A stretch of 20,805 bases of DNA from CAWDPQ01 sp049642465 (GCA_049642465.1 JBAROV010000222.1:1-20805); one strand, 5' to 3'. Numbered from the stretch's first letter, positions 1 through 8,869 are shown. Notes: a model not told the origin generated them from the sequence alone. Numbers and translations are program-made.

Positions 1-135
1 TTCGGGATCGAGGAGACGGCCCGCACGGATTGCAGTCAGCGGCGCGGCCGCGGGCACCTGGGCGCGCCCCGCCGGGCCCACAATCGAAGCCAGACAAACG
101 ACGAGGAGTAATGGCTGACGCCGCGAAACCTGCAT
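1..135 (-). CDS. N-terminus of a secreted amidohydrolase-like protein (partial)
   Basis: Only the first 45 codons are inside the window; the gene runs off the left edge. It starts at the ATG reading from 135, with a GGAGG Shine-Dalgarno seven bases upstream. Residues 1-25 are a Sec-type signal peptide (MQVSRRQPLLLVVCLAS, then a small-residue cleavage region ending GRAQ). The mature start reads TAIRAGRLLDPE, the usual opening of metal-dependent amidohydrolases of the imidazolonepropionase-like group, where this strand precedes the metal-binding HxH motif. That motif lies outside the window, so the family call rests on the short N-terminus only. It begins 44 bases after the ADOP permease reading frame ends, on the same strand, so the two could be cotranscribed. 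Export to the periplasm is inferred from the signal peptide. Confidence 0.6.
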   Translation of the reverse strand, partial: MQVSRRQPLLLVVCLASIVGPAGRAQVPAAAPLTAIRAGRLLDPE

Positions 136-179
136 GGGAAGACCTCCAGGCCCCGGCATTCTATGGCACCATCCCGGCT

Positions 180-2650
180 TTATCCCTCCTTCAAACTCTC
201 AATCGGGTCCAGCCGGGATGCTCGAACGGCTGGAAACGCGCTGGCGATCAGCATGGCCATCAGAAACAGCGCGACGGACGCTGCGAATGCCACGCCGTCG
301 ATACCTTCGATGCCGTGATACTCCGATTGAATCCAGCGGCTGACGGCAATCGCCGCACCAGCGCCCGCAGCGAGCGCCAGCGCCGCCAGACGCATCGATT
401 GACCGAGCATCATCGTCAGGATCGCGCGCGGCGCGGCCCCTAGCGCCATGCGAATCGCCAACTCGCGCGAGCGCATGGCAAGGACGTACGACGACACGAC
501 GACACGCTGTAAAGGCCTGCGGTGGCAAGCAACACACCAAGGATGCCCAGCACGGTGGCCGCGCGCGCGAGCCACAGCTGCAGCCCGTAACCGTACGAGC
601 GCTCGTTGATTTCTTCGAGCGATCCGAGCTCTGTAATGGGGATGTGCGGAGCAATCCGGTTGACCAGTTCGCGGAGTGGCTGTGCGCTGACGGCGGTCCT
701 GTCGCGCGTGCGGAGGTATAACGCCAGCGCCGGCTCCGCGTCGATGGGAGAGGGCAAGTAGACCTTTGCAGCCGGCTGGCCGTCCGGATTGTACCTGGGC
801 TCCACCGGCGACTCGATGATGCCGACGATGCGGACCTCGATTGAGGATGCGAAGTCGCCGGATCTGGGCGCCACCCGAAGGGTGCTGCCAACGGCCGGTT
901 GGTTGAGCAGCTTGGCGGCGCTGTCGTTGACGATCGCGACGCTCGGTTGCGGCTGCCGATCAGCCTCGCTGAAACCACGACCAGCAGTGACACGAAGGCC
1001 GATAGCTTCGAAGAGATTGCCACCGGCGTAGCCACCGATCACGACGTTGCCTTCGTTACGGTTGTCGGTCGGCCGCCATACGACAATCGACCCCGGTCCG
1101 GCGCCTCTTCCAAACGTCCATACTGCTGTGTGGCGGCCGAGTCCCACGGCTTCGACGCCGGCCAGTCGCGATGCGCCGTCGAGTAACTGGCGGTAGAACA
1201 GATCCACTTCGTGAGCCGGCAGCTTGAACGGCCGCAGATCGAATCGCGCAATGAGCAGTCGGTCGGGTGGCGTGCCGGCGGACACCGCCTGTGATCGCAC
1301 GGTCGAGACGAGCTGCCATGCTGTTGCCAGCAATCCGATCGAGAGTGTGACTTGCGCACCAACGAGGGCGCGCCGCATTCGAGATTGGCGCGGAGTCGCG
1401 TCGCCACGTCCGCCAGCAGATCCCAGAGTCGTTGACGGTTGCTGTGCGCTGATTCGGATCGCCGGCGCCAGCCCGGACGCGACCGTCGTGGCGAGAGCCG
1501 TCAGGACGGTCAGCGTCAGCACCGTTCGGTCGAGGGGAATGGGTGCGCCCAGCGGATCGCTCATCAATTGGAGTCCCCACCAGGCGAACGTCAGTGCGAT
1601 AGCTGTGGATACGATCCCGAGCAACGCGCTCTCGATGAGCAATTGGCGGATGATTCGGCTGCGTCCCGCACCGATCGCGAGCCGGACGGCGATTTCGCGT
1701 TGCCGCTGCGATCCGCGGGCCAGCATCAGGTTGGCTGCGTTCACGCATGCAATAGCCAGAACGAGCAGGGGGATGGGCATCACGACGAGGATTCCGAAGT
1801 GCCAGCTTTTCGGATCAACTCTCCACACCCGACCTGCCTCGGCCATCGCGCCTGATGACGACTGACTCCGCGTCGCCGCGAGCCGCCGCGCGACGACATC
1901 GGCTTCGGCCAGCAGTTCGGACACGTCCTTGCCGGCTTTCAAACGGCCAATGAAGTAAATGTCCCGCTCCTGGCGACGTTGCTCGGCTGGTGTCAGCGGC
2001 AGCACCCGCTCGGTCAGCCCCAGTGGAAGCCAGACGTCTGGAGCGCGACCACCGGGTCTGATGCGATCGACACCGATGAAGAACTCCGGTGCCACGCCGA
2101 TGATATGGACGAACTCATTGGCGACACGCATGGATCGCCCGATGACACTCGGGTCGGACCCGAACTGTTGCGCCCAGACGCTGTGGGCGATGACTGCGAC
2201 CGAGGCGTTGGCGTCGGCATCGCTGCGGTCGAAGGCTCGCCCATGGACGGGGCGCACGCCCAACACTTCGAAATAATTCGCGGACGCGAAAGTCGCGCGC
2301 ATGGCCCGAGCATCGGGCAGAGACGCTGCGATCTCTCCACCTGTGTGCGCCGCGAGCCCTTCGAGACCCGTGAGACCCTCGCGAAGTCCTGCGTAATCGT
2401 CTGCAGAGGACATGCGAATCCAGCAGTCCGGCCGGCCGCAGTTCCGGCTCACCGACACACGTACCAGATGCGCCTGATCGGTGACAGCGGGGAAGGGGAG
2501 CACCAGCAGCGCGTTCAGCAGTGCCAGCGCGGCGATGGTCACAGACATGCCGATCGCGAGACTGAGAATCACCCAGATCGCGAATCCGCGCGAATGCAGC
2601 AAAGCGCCCCACGCGCTCCGCGTGTCGTGCCAGACACTCTCGATCCTCAT
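180..2650 (-). pseudogene. ADOP-family MacB/FtsX-like permease, frameshifted near its C-terminus
   Basis: The product resembles the acidobacterial duplicated orphan permeases: a first transmembrane helix (about residues 21-45), a MacB periplasmic core domain, an FtsX helix block (AIACVNAANLMLARG, then REIAVRLAIGAGR), and then a second copy of core domain and helix block. The uninterrupted frame stops at 440 after 736 residues, right after GLYSVSS. The expected continuation, YVLAMRSRELAIRMALGA down to DPIESLKEG, is found in another frame ending at 180. An exact 8-bp tandem duplication at 489-504 accounts for the shift: removing one copy gives a continuous 820-residue protein of normal family length. 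As it stands the last FtsX helices are lost, so the protein is probably non-functional unless the repeat slips back. No ATPase gene is adjacent, as is usual for this orphan family. Confidence 0.85.
489..504. repeat. 8-bp exact tandem duplication causing a frameshift
   Basis: CGACGACA occurs twice in direct tandem (489-496 and 497-504). On the coding (minus) strand this is TGTCGTCG twice. One copy gives GTG-TCG-TCG-TAC, encoding VSSY, which restores the permease frame; two copies shift it. Confidence 0.95.
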
Positions 2651-2698
2651 CAGGGTCGTCGACGTGGAAGCTACGGCGCTCGGAACGGAGTGTCAAGC

Positions 2699-2734
2699 AA
2701 AAGAGGAACGACCAGGCGCCTGGCAGGCGCCTGG
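2699..2734 (-). terminator. Candidate intrinsic terminator after the manganese catalase
   Basis: Nine bases CCAGGCGCC (2712-2720) pair with GGCGCCTGG (2726-2734) around a five-base loop. On the minus strand the hairpin begins about 11 bases after the catalase stop and is followed by a modest pyrimidine tract with four T (2702-2699). The T-run is short and separated from the stem, so termination efficiency is uncertain. The same bases can also be read as two copies of the palindrome CAGGCGCCTG. Confidence 0.45.
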
Positions 2735-2745
2735 CTCGGCGATCG

Positions 2746-3663
2746 CTACGACTTCGTCACACCTTTTCCGAATATACGGCTGGCCACCTCCGCGAGCATA
2801 CCTTTGTCGATCCCGTCGGGACCGATTGGCGCGGTGAGCTGCGGCTCTTCCGGATGCAACGGTACCGGGCCGCCCTCTGGTGGACCGTCCACGACACGCA
2901 GCTCGGAGCCGTCTTCAGGATGCGGGCCCTTCCAGATCTGGGAAATGCCTCGATAGTCGCTCGGGCTCATCCGGTACATCACCTGATGCAGCCCCTTGGC
3001 TTCATGTTTCTTCGCTTCGGGGAATCGCTTATTGCTGATGTCAGGAATGGGCAACAACTTCCCGATGTCGACTCCCGACAGCGCCTCGAGCGCCTTGGCG
3101 TAGGCCACGATGTGAGTCCCGCCACGGACGAGGAGGTACCCGACCATTTCGCGGGCGACGGGGTCATCCACCATTTCATACACGCGAATCTTGTTCGCCC
3201 TGGCGCCACACTCGAGAAAGAAGTTGTGCAGCAGGTCGAGCTTGAGGTTGCCGCTCGAGAACACGTACGAGCCGTTCCACGGATTTCCCATCGAATCGAC
3301 CGGCAGCGCCGTCTGGCCGCTGGCGATGAAGTGATATTGGTTGCGCGCATCCGTCGCGACCTCGAGCGGTGCGTCTGACGGATCGGTCCCGCGCGTAGTG
3401 GAACCAGTCAGCAACATGTTGATGGTGTGACTCACCAGTTCGATGTGTCCGAACTCTTCAGCGGCAATGTTCGCGATGAGGTCGTAGAACGGCTTCATCT
3501 TCTCGCTGCCGCGGAAGTTGAACGATTGAAAGGTGTAGTTCATGAGTGTGGACATTTCGCCGAACTTTCCACCAAGTAACTCCTGAACGGCCGACGCCGA
3601 GTTCGGCGAGGGGTGGCTGGGCTGCGGCAACTCGATGGCCAGTCGATCGATGCGTAGAATCAT
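2746..3663 (-). CDS. Manganese (non-heme) catalase
   Basis: This dimanganese catalase disproportionates hydrogen peroxide to water and oxygen, probably in the cytoplasm since no signal peptide is seen. The protein is 305 residues, normal for the family. The four-helix-bundle metal ligands are visible: E36 (FGEMSTL), E70 and H73 (AAEEFGH), E150 (FFLECGA) and H183 (GGTHIVA). Their spacings match known manganese catalases for the last two pairs. The start was set at the ATG reading from 3663 because GGAGGAG lies six bases upstream and the protein then begins MILRIDRLAIELP. A longer open frame extends upstream, but its extra 85 residues look non-coding. The gene is a single unit, divergent from the M64 peptidase gene and followed by a candidate terminator. 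Confidence 0.95.
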   Translation of the reverse strand: MILRIDRLAIELPQPSHPSPNSASAVQELLGGKFGEMSTLMNYTFQSFNFRGSEKMKPFYDLIANIAAEEFGHIELVSHTINMLLTGSTTRGTDPSDAPLEVATDARNQYHFIASGQTALPVDSMGNPWNGSYVFSSGNLKLDLLHNFFLECGARANKIRVYEMVDDPVAREMVGYLLVRGGTHIVAYAKALEALSGVDIGKLLPIPDISNKRFPEAKKHEAKGLHQVMYRMSPSDYRGISQIWKGPHPEDGSELRVVDGPPEGGPVPLHPEEPQLTAPIGPDGIDKGMLAEVASRIFGKGVTKS

Positions 3664-3801
3664 CGTGGGCTCCTCCGTATGCGTCTGTGTGTGAGTAACG
3701 CGATCCGGGGATGCAAGAAGCGCCTCACTTTCTGCGCGGGCTGGGCGGAGGATTTCTGCGTTAGTCTTGAGCTCGCGCTGCGGAACCAGCCGTTCGGGCG
3801 G

Positions 3802-3830
3802 TTGCCGACGCGTTGCTCCAGCGGTATAAG
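3802..3830 (+). promoter_or_regulatory. Sigma-70-like promoter of the M64 peptidase gene, probably leaderless
   Basis: TTGCCG (3802-3807) and TATAAG (3825-3830) are separated by 17 bases. The ATG at 3836 lies only five bases after the -10 box, so transcription would start at or beside the start codon. No Shine-Dalgarno is present, which fits a leaderless message. Confidence 0.5.
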
Positions 3831-3835
3831 ACGGC

Positions 3836-5245
3836 ATGCACATCCGACTCGCTTCCTCTCCGGTTCTGTCGTTTTCTCTTGTCCTTCTTTGCAGCGCCGA
3901 CGTGTTCGCCGCGCCCAAGACGATGCGGTTCGATTACTACCACTCGGGGAATGCGAAACAGGAGATGTTCAGCGTCGATCGGGTCGTGATCGAGCCGCTG
4001 GAGTGGCCCGGTAACCTGGACAAGCCAATCGATCGCACCAATCTGGGCAAGTACTTCTTCGAAGTGAAGGACCAGAAGGGCCGCGTCTTGTACTCGCGCG
4101 GCTTCGCGTCGATTTACGGGGAATGGGAAACTACGGACGAAGCGGGCAAGATCAACCGGACGTTTCACGAATCGCTGCGATTCCCTGCACCCGACGCGCC
4201 AGTCACCCTCGTGATTCGCAAACGCGACGCGCGAAACGAGTTTCGCGACCTCTGGACGGCTGATGTCGATCCGTCCAGCATGTTCGTGGACCGTTCCTCT
4301 CCTCCCGCGCCAGGTGCGCTCATGGCCATCGAGAAGAATGGCGAACCGGCGCAGAAAGTGGACGTCCTGCTCCTCGGAGACGGATACACGGCCGCCGAGC
4401 GCGGTAAGTTCGAGCGAGACGCGCGACGCCTGATCGACATTCTGTTCTCGACTCCACCGTTCCGCGAACGCCGCAGGGAATTCAACGTGTGGGGGCTGGT
4501 CCCACCCGCCGCGGAGTCGGGCATCTCCCGTCCGTCCACTGGCGTCTATCGCGCCTCGCCGGTGGGCGCGACCTACGACGCCTTCGGATCGGAACGCTAC
4601 GTGCTGACCTTCAACAATCGCGCGCTGAGAGAAGTCGCCGCGTTTGCGCCGTATGAGTTCATTGAGATTCTGACGAACACGAGAACGTACGGAGGCGGAG
4701 GCATCTTCAATCTGTACAGTACGGTGGCGGCTGACAGCGCACAGGCGCCGTATGTGTTCGTGCACGAATTCGCGCACCACTTTGCGGCGTTGGCCGACGA
4801 GTACTACACCTCGCCGGTGGCTTACGCACCGGCGCCAGAGCAGAAGATCGAGCCGTGGGAGCCGAACGTCACCGCTCTGGTGGACCCGAAAACGCTGAAG
4901 TGGCGCGAACTCGTCGAGCCGGGAACACCGCTGCCGACTCCCTGGCAGAAGGAGGCATTCGAGCACGCGTCACGCGCCTACCAGGAGCGCCGCGCAAAGA
5001 TTCGGGCAGCAAACCGGCCGGAAGAGGAGATGGAAGCGCTCTTCCACGAGGTCCGGGAGTCCGAGGTGAAGCTCTTTGCGAAAGAAAAGTACGCCGGCAC
5101 AGTTGGAGCGTTTGAGGGGGCCAATTACGAGGCGAAGGGCTACTTCCGACCTGAGGTCGACTGCATCATGTTCACGCGCAGCCAGACGTTCTGTGCCGTC
5201 TGCCGTCGAGCGCTCGAGACGATCATCGCCTTGTACGCCGCCTAG
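3836..5245 (+). CDS. Secreted M64-family zinc metallopeptidase
   Basis: The protein has 469 residues. Residues 1-25 are a signal peptide (hydrophobic core VLSFSLVLLCSA, cleavage near VFAA). An N-terminal beta-rich M64-type domain follows (about 27-150), then the catalytic domain (about 170-460), which opens with the family motif DVLLLGDGYTAAERGKF. The zinc site is HEFAHHFAALADEYY: H310, catalytic E311 and H314, with the D321-E322 acidic pair probably giving the third ligand. A cysteine cluster near the C-terminus (DCIMF, then FCAVC) is also typical. The family is known as IgA-peptidase-like M64, but most environmental members have no known substrate; hydrolysis of periplasmic or extracellular protein is inferred. 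It ends just before a hairpin element and converges on the slipin gene. Confidence 0.9.
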   Translation: MHIRLASSPVLSFSLVLLCSADVFAAPKTMRFDYYHSGNAKQEMFSVDRVVIEPLEWPGNLDKPIDRTNLGKYFFEVKDQKGRVLYSRGFASIYGEWETTDEAGKINRTFHESLRFPAPDAPVTLVIRKRDARNEFRDLWTADVDPSSMFVDRSSPPAPGALMAIEKNGEPAQKVDVLLLGDGYTAAERGKFERDARRLIDILFSTPPFRERRREFNVWGLVPPAAESGISRPSTGVYRASPVGATYDAFGSERYVLTFNNRALREVAAFAPYEFIEILTNTRTYGGGGIFNLYSTVAADSAQAPYVFVHEFAHHFAALADEYYTSPVAYAPAPEQKIEPWEPNVTALVDPKTLKWRELVEPGTPLPTPWQKEAFEHASRAYQERRAKIRAANRPEEEMEALFHEVRESEVKLFAKEKYAGTVGAFEGANYEAKGYFRPEVDCIMFTRSQTFCAVCRRALETIIALYAA

Positions 5246-5249
5246 AAGG

Positions 5250-5337
5250 GGGGTCAGATCTTGTTTCTTGCAGGACTGTCCTCTGTTTTCGACGTAAACG
5301 ATTCAGGACACTTATGCAACAAACAAGATCTGACCCC
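5250..5337. repeat. 88-bp extended inverted-repeat element between convergent genes
   Basis: A 17-base arm (5250-5266, GGGGTCAGATCTTGTTT) is matched exactly by its reverse complement at 5321-5337. After one mismatch four more bases pair (5268-5271 with 5316-5319), then TGTCCT (5277-5282) pairs with AGGACA (5305-5310), and GTTT with AAAC nearer the centre. The whole piece can fold into a single long hairpin. It fills the gap between the M64 stop codon and the slipin stop codon, and its last base is part of the slipin TAG. CTAG occurs at both borders (5242-5245 and 5337-5340). It could be a REP- or MITE-type non-autonomous element that also acts as a two-way terminator; no transposase is nearby. 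Confidence 0.8.
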
Positions 5338-6257
5338 TAGGTGTCGCTGCCGCCTGCGAGCTTCTCCTGGCGCAACGCCGCGGCGCCGAGCATTCCGCCC
5401 ATGCCCATCGATTCGACGGCGCTACTTGGAATCAGCATCAACGCTCCCTTTTCCTTCAGCCCTTCGTACAACATGTTCATCGCGCGCAGGTGGAGGGCCG
5501 TCGGATTATCGTGGTACGACTTGGCGGCTTCCTGGAACGAGTGTGCGATTTCAAGCTCCGCCTGCCCGAGGATGATGCGCGCCTGTTTTTCACGAGCGGC
5601 CTGCGCTTCGCGCGACATCGCATCCTGCAACGCACCCGGGATCACGACGTCGCGCATTTCTACCGACGACACCGTCACGCCCCAGGGGTTCGACCGCTGA
5701 TCGATCAGCTGTTGCAGCTCGGATTCGATGCGCTCCCGCCCTCGCAGCAAATCCGTCAGCGTCGTCCGGCCGATGATGTCGCGAAGGGCGGTCTGCGCGG
5801 CCCAGCTCACGGCCTGTTCGTAGTCCTGTACTTCGAGTGCGGCTTTTTCTGCGTCGTGCACCATCCAGAACAGCACCGCGTCCACATTCACGGGCACGGT
5901 GTCGGACGTCAGCGTCTGCTCCGCCGCGAAACTCGTCGTAATCGTGCGCTGATCGATCCAGGTCGAGACTCGATCCACGAACGGCGTAATCCAGAACAGG
6001 CCCGGGCCGCGCAAACCGACGAAACGGCCGAAACGCAGCACCACCGCGCGTTCCCACTGCTGCGCAATTCGTGGCGCCGGCATCAACACGAGTCCAACGA
6101 GGAGTGCGGCGACGAAGAGCACGAGATTGCCTGTGACGCTGAACAGGGCCAGTCCCACCGCCGCCGCAGCCAGCAGAATGGCCACAGCCACCACGTTGAC
6201 ACGCGGTCCGCGCGAGACGGCATCCTCGGATCGCCGGCCGAAAGCGATGGAAACCAT
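5337..6257 (-). CDS. Slipin (stomatin/SPFH/Band 7) membrane protein
   Basis: The 306-residue protein has a basic N-terminus, two adjacent hydrophobic segments (about residues 20-60), then an SPFH/Band 7 domain (about 63-230): ERAVVLRFGRFVGLRGPG, WIDQRTITT, PVNVDAVLFW and DIIGRTTLTDLL are all characteristic. An alanine/glutamate-rich helix follows (AQAAREKQARIILGQAE), as in stomatin coiled coils. Slipins are inner-membrane scaffold proteins that oligomerise in membrane microdomains; the role here is unknown. The usual NfeD partner is not beside it. The ATG directly follows the GntR stop codon (TAAATG on the minus strand), and its Shine-Dalgarno GGAGGA lies within the last GntR codons, so translation of the pair is coupled and repression by the GntR protein is likely. 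Confidence 0.9.
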   Translation of the reverse strand: MVSIAFGRRSEDAVSRGPRVNVVAVAILLAAAAVGLALFSVTGNLVLFVAALLVGLVLMPAPRIAQQWERAVVLRFGRFVGLRGPGLFWITPFVDRVSTWIDQRTITTSFAAEQTLTSDTVPVNVDAVLFWMVHDAEKAALEVQDYEQAVSWAAQTALRDIIGRTTLTDLLRGRERIESELQQLIDQRSNPWGVTVSSVEMRDVVIPGALQDAMSREAQAAREKQARIILGQAELEIAHSFQEAAKSYHDNPTALHLRAMNMLYEGLKEKGALMLIPSSAVESMGMGGMLGAAALRQEKLAGGSDT

Positions 6258-6641
6258 TTATCTTCCTCCCTGCTGATGCGCGTTGAGCGCAGCCGCCAGT
6301 TCCTCGACGGTGAACCCTGCCTGGTCCGCATCCGCGAGCACGCGCGTGACGAACGCCCGCAGCCGCCGTTCGTGCTCCCGCGGAGGCCGCGCCTGCGTTG
6401 GCGTCGCGCTGATGAACGACCCGACGCCACGACGCGTCTCGATCACGCCGGCACGCTCGAGTTCGGCATAGACGCGGGCAACGGTGTTGGCGTTGACGCG
6501 CAGTTCGACCGCCAGCTGTCGGACGGTGGGCAGCTGATCGCCGGGACGGAGCTTGCTCGTGGCGATCGCCGCCCGGAGGCCCCGTTCGAGCTGCGCGTAA
6601 ATAGGCGTCTTGTCGCGCGGATCGATGGAAACCACGCCCAT
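6258..6641 (-). CDS. GntR-family transcriptional regulator, YtrA type
   Basis: The 127-residue protein has an N-terminal winged helix (about 10-78): PIYAQLERGLRAAI, LRPGDQLPTVRQLAVEL, VNANTVARVYAELERAGV and TRRGVGSFI match the GntR DNA-binding signature. The remaining 50 residues form only a short helical tail, as in the YtrA subfamily, which dimerises without a large ligand domain. YtrA-type genes usually repress their own operon, commonly with transporter or membrane-protein genes. Here the partner is the directly coupled slipin. The promoter carries a strong inverted repeat over the -10 box, fitting autorepression. The inducer is unknown. Confidence 0.9.
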   Translation of the reverse strand: MGVVSIDPRDKTPIYAQLERGLRAAIATSKLRPGDQLPTVRQLAVELRVNANTVARVYAELERAGVIETRRGVGSFISATPTQARPPREHERRLRAFVTRVLADADQAGFTVEELAAALNAHQQGGR

Positions 6642-6648
6642 GTGGTCT

Positions 6649-6672
6649 ATTATACTAGTTCATTAGTACAAT
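6649..6672 (-). promoter_or_regulatory. Candidate GntR operator (24-bp inverted repeat)
   Basis: ATTATACTA (6649-6657) and TAGTACAAT (6664-6672) are reverse complements at eight of nine positions around the six-base spacer GTTCAT. It covers the -10 box of the GntR-slipin promoter, where binding would block RNA polymerase. Assignment to the adjacent GntR protein is inferred from position. Confidence 0.65.
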
Positions 6673-6680
6673 TTTGCCAA
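6649..6680 (-). promoter_or_regulatory. Promoter of the GntR-slipin operon, probably leaderless
   Basis: On the minus strand a perfect TATAAT (6654-6649) lies seven bases before the GntR ATG (6641), so the transcript would begin at or next to the start codon and no Shine-Dalgarno is visible. The best -35 match, TTGGCA (6680-6675), is 20 bases away, which is longer than ideal. Confidence 0.6.
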
Positions 6681-6691
6681 GCCTGGTGGAG

Positions 6692-8842
6692 CTACGTGGC
6701 AATGGGGCGGCCGCTGAAACCTTGAAAGTATTTGAGGATTCGATCGCGCCACTTGATGGCGTCCGCCGCCTGTATCGCCAGTCGATCGGCGACTTCCTTG
6801 TGCCGCTGCGGATCGATGCGGTCACCGAGCGATTGCCAGGTCGCCTGCATCTCGGCGGCCTGACGCGCGCCTTCGTAGTATTTCGCGCACAACGCTTCCC
6901 AGAGCGTACGGCCCGATTTCATCCGGTAATCCCAACCGCATCGATGAAACCACAAGAGGTAGTGTTCGGGACACGTGTCCAGGCCATCGAACATGTCCCT
7001 AACAGGCGGGTAATACTGCCCGACGGCCCGGTTGCCCTTCATCGTTCGATCGAATCCGATCGCCTCCGCGGAAGCCTGATGGTAGTAGGTGGCCGTCCAG
7101 TCTGCGCGCGGCGCGCGGGCGTTCTCCGGCATCGGCGCGTAATGATCGCCCCCAATCAAGTGATGCAGGCCGAGCGGCATCGTGTAGTTCACGAACGCTT
7201 CACGTGATCCCATCATCAAGGTGCGGATCGTCTGCACGGCTTTCGCGTCGTTGGTGAACGTCATCCGAATCCACTCATCGGCAATCCGCTCGGCTGGTAA
7301 TTCCGGGTTCCAGGCCAATCGGCCCGCCGCATACCAATTGGATTGCGAAAAATGATGACCGCACCAATTGGTGTCTTCGCCCGGATTGACGACCGCTGCC
7401 AGGCCCGTCACCCGGTACGGCAGCACCTCGCCGGCAATGACCTTGGCCACCGTCGAACCTTTCCCCTTGGCGTGTGTGTCGGCCGTGAGGAACTCTTCCC
7501 ACATCGTTCCCAGGTAGACGAGGTGCTTCGCCTGACCCAGGTATTCCTGGGTGGGCTGGATCTCGGCAACGATTGGCGTCCCGGGCAGGGCGCCGAAGAG
7601 CGGATGGAATGGTTCGCGCGGCTGAAAATCAATCGGCCCATTCTTGATTTGCACGAGTACGTTCGGACGGAATTGACCGTCGAGCCGCGTGAACTCGAGG
7701 TACGCGCGTTTGGCACGATCGGGATCGACGTCTTCGTCATAGATGAACGCCCGCCAGATCACGTGCCCGCCGTGGGGCGCCAGCGCGTCAGCCAGAACGT
7801 TGGCCCCTTCTGCGTGCGTTCGCCCGTAATCCTTCGGTCCGGGTTGCCCTTCCGAGTTCGCCTTGACCGTGAATCCGCCGAAGTCCGGAATCAGCTTGTA
7901 GATCTCCGCCGCCTTTGCCTTCCACCAGTCTGCGACGTCGCGGTTCAGCGGATCGGCGGTTTTCAACCCGCCAAGCCGAATCGGAGCGGCGACGTTCGCC
8001 GACAAATACACGCGAACGCCGTACGGGCGCCACACGTTCGCCAGCGCCGCCGCTTTCGCCAGGTACTCCGCTGACAGCATTCGGACGTCCGCGTTCACGC
8101 TGTTCACGACCGACGCGTTGATGCCAATCGACGCGTTGGCGCGAGCGTAGTCGGTGTAGCGCGGCCGGAGCCTGTCGGGCAGCTCGTCCCACTTCCACAA
8201 GGATCGTCCTGCGTAGCCGCGCTCGATCGACCCGTCGAGGTTGTCCCAGTGATTCAGCAGTCTCAGCTGAATCCTGGGCCGTTCGAAGACTCGAAGGTTG
8301 TCGATGGGTTGTGCCGTCTGGATCAATCGCAGCAGGTGAAATGCACCGTACAAGGATCCGATTTCACCTTCTGATGCGACGGCCAGGATCCGGCGGTTGT
8401 TCAGCGTGGCAGCTCGGATGACGTAGCCGTCACGTCCTGCTTTCGTCAGGTCTGTTTGCCACCCCAGTTGTCGAATGAGGGGGGAGTTCCCGGGGGTCCC
8501 GACAGCAACTGCACCGTTGCTGATATCAGTTGCGCTTCGGATCGTCCGGCCCAGTAGTTGGGACGCAGCGGTCGTGAGTTCCTTTCGAATGACTTCAGCC
8601 GTCGCCGACGAGCCTTCGACCACAACCTGCGTGATAGCCTCACGATAGCGTTCGGCTGCGTTTCCCGGTGGAGCGTACCGAAGCCACAGCTTGTAACCAT
8701 CCTCGGGAAGGGGCGGCTGCAATGGCGCGCTGAGTGAGGATTCGAGCGTCCCTCGCGGAAGAGACATTCCCGCAACTCCCGCGAGGCCTGTCTGGACGAA
8801 TGCGCGTCGTGTGTGTTCCGCAGGGCGTCGAGTCTTCGCCAT
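6692..8842 (-). CDS. aguA: GH67 alpha-glucuronidase with Tat signal
   Basis: GH67 enzymes remove (4-O-methyl)glucuronic acid from the non-reducing end of xylo-oligosaccharides. The 716-residue protein has the usual three-part layout: N-terminal beta domain (about 45-190), TIM barrel (about 190-520) and helical C-terminal domain. Catalytic residues are visible: acid E331 (KANSEGQPGP) and the base pair D405 (NGPIDFQPREP) and E433 (EIQPTQEYLG), 28 residues apart as in characterised enzymes. The N-terminus carries a twin-arginine signal (TRRAFVQTGLAGVAG), so it is probably exported folded. No clear Shine-Dalgarno precedes the ATG. It begins 27 bases after the cupredoxin stop on the same strand with no visible terminator, so readthrough from the DUF4142 promoter is possible. 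Confidence 0.95.
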   Translation of the reverse strand: MAKTRRPAEHTRRAFVQTGLAGVAGMSLPRGTLESSLSAPLQPPLPEDGYKLWLRYAPPGNAAERYREAITQVVVEGSSATAEVIRKELTTAASQLLGRTIRSATDISNGAVAVGTPGNSPLIRQLGWQTDLTKAGRDGYVIRAATLNNRRILAVASEGEIGSLYGAFHLLRLIQTAQPIDNLRVFERPRIQLRLLNHWDNLDGSIERGYAGRSLWKWDELPDRLRPRYTDYARANASIGINASVVNSVNADVRMLSAEYLAKAAALANVWRPYGVRVYLSANVAAPIRLGGLKTADPLNRDVADWWKAKAAEIYKLIPDFGGFTVKANSEGQPGPKDYGRTHAEGANVLADALAPHGGHVIWRAFIYDEDVDPDRAKRAYLEFTRLDGQFRPNVLVQIKNGPIDFQPREPFHPLFGALPGTPIVAEIQPTQEYLGQAKHLVYLGTMWEEFLTADTHAKGKGSTVAKVIAGEVLPYRVTGLAAVVNPGEDTNWCGHHFSQSNWYAAGRLAWNPELPAERIADEWIRMTFTNDAKAVQTIRTLMMGSREAFVNYTMPLGLHHLIGGDHYAPMPENARAPRADWTATYYHQASAEAIGFDRTMKGNRAVGQYYPPVRDMFDGLDTCPEHYLLWFHRCGWDYRMKSGRTLWEALCAKYYEGARQAAEMQATWQSLGDRIDPQRHKEVADRLAIQAADAIKWRDRILKYFQGFSGRPIAT

Positions 8843-8869
8843 TTCGGGTCAGACATCGTAACCCAACCG

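Noticed and set aside
111..443. Plus-strand ORF beginning MADAAKPAWEDLQ with a GAGGAG upstream
   Set aside because: It lies antisense to the well-supported amidohydrolase start and the end of the ADOP permease, and becomes low-complexity arginine-rich sequence.
3664..3918. N-terminal extension of the manganese catalase frame
   Set aside because: The extra 85 residues have no family match, while the ATG at 3663 has an excellent Shine-Dalgarno and gives the family N-terminus.
3761..4966. Long minus-strand ORF opposite the M64 gene
   Set aside because: It is an arginine- and histidine-rich shadow typical of GC-rich DNA; the plus strand encodes a clear peptidase. The same applies to long antisense frames at 5490-6725, 11884-13083 and 16564-17817.
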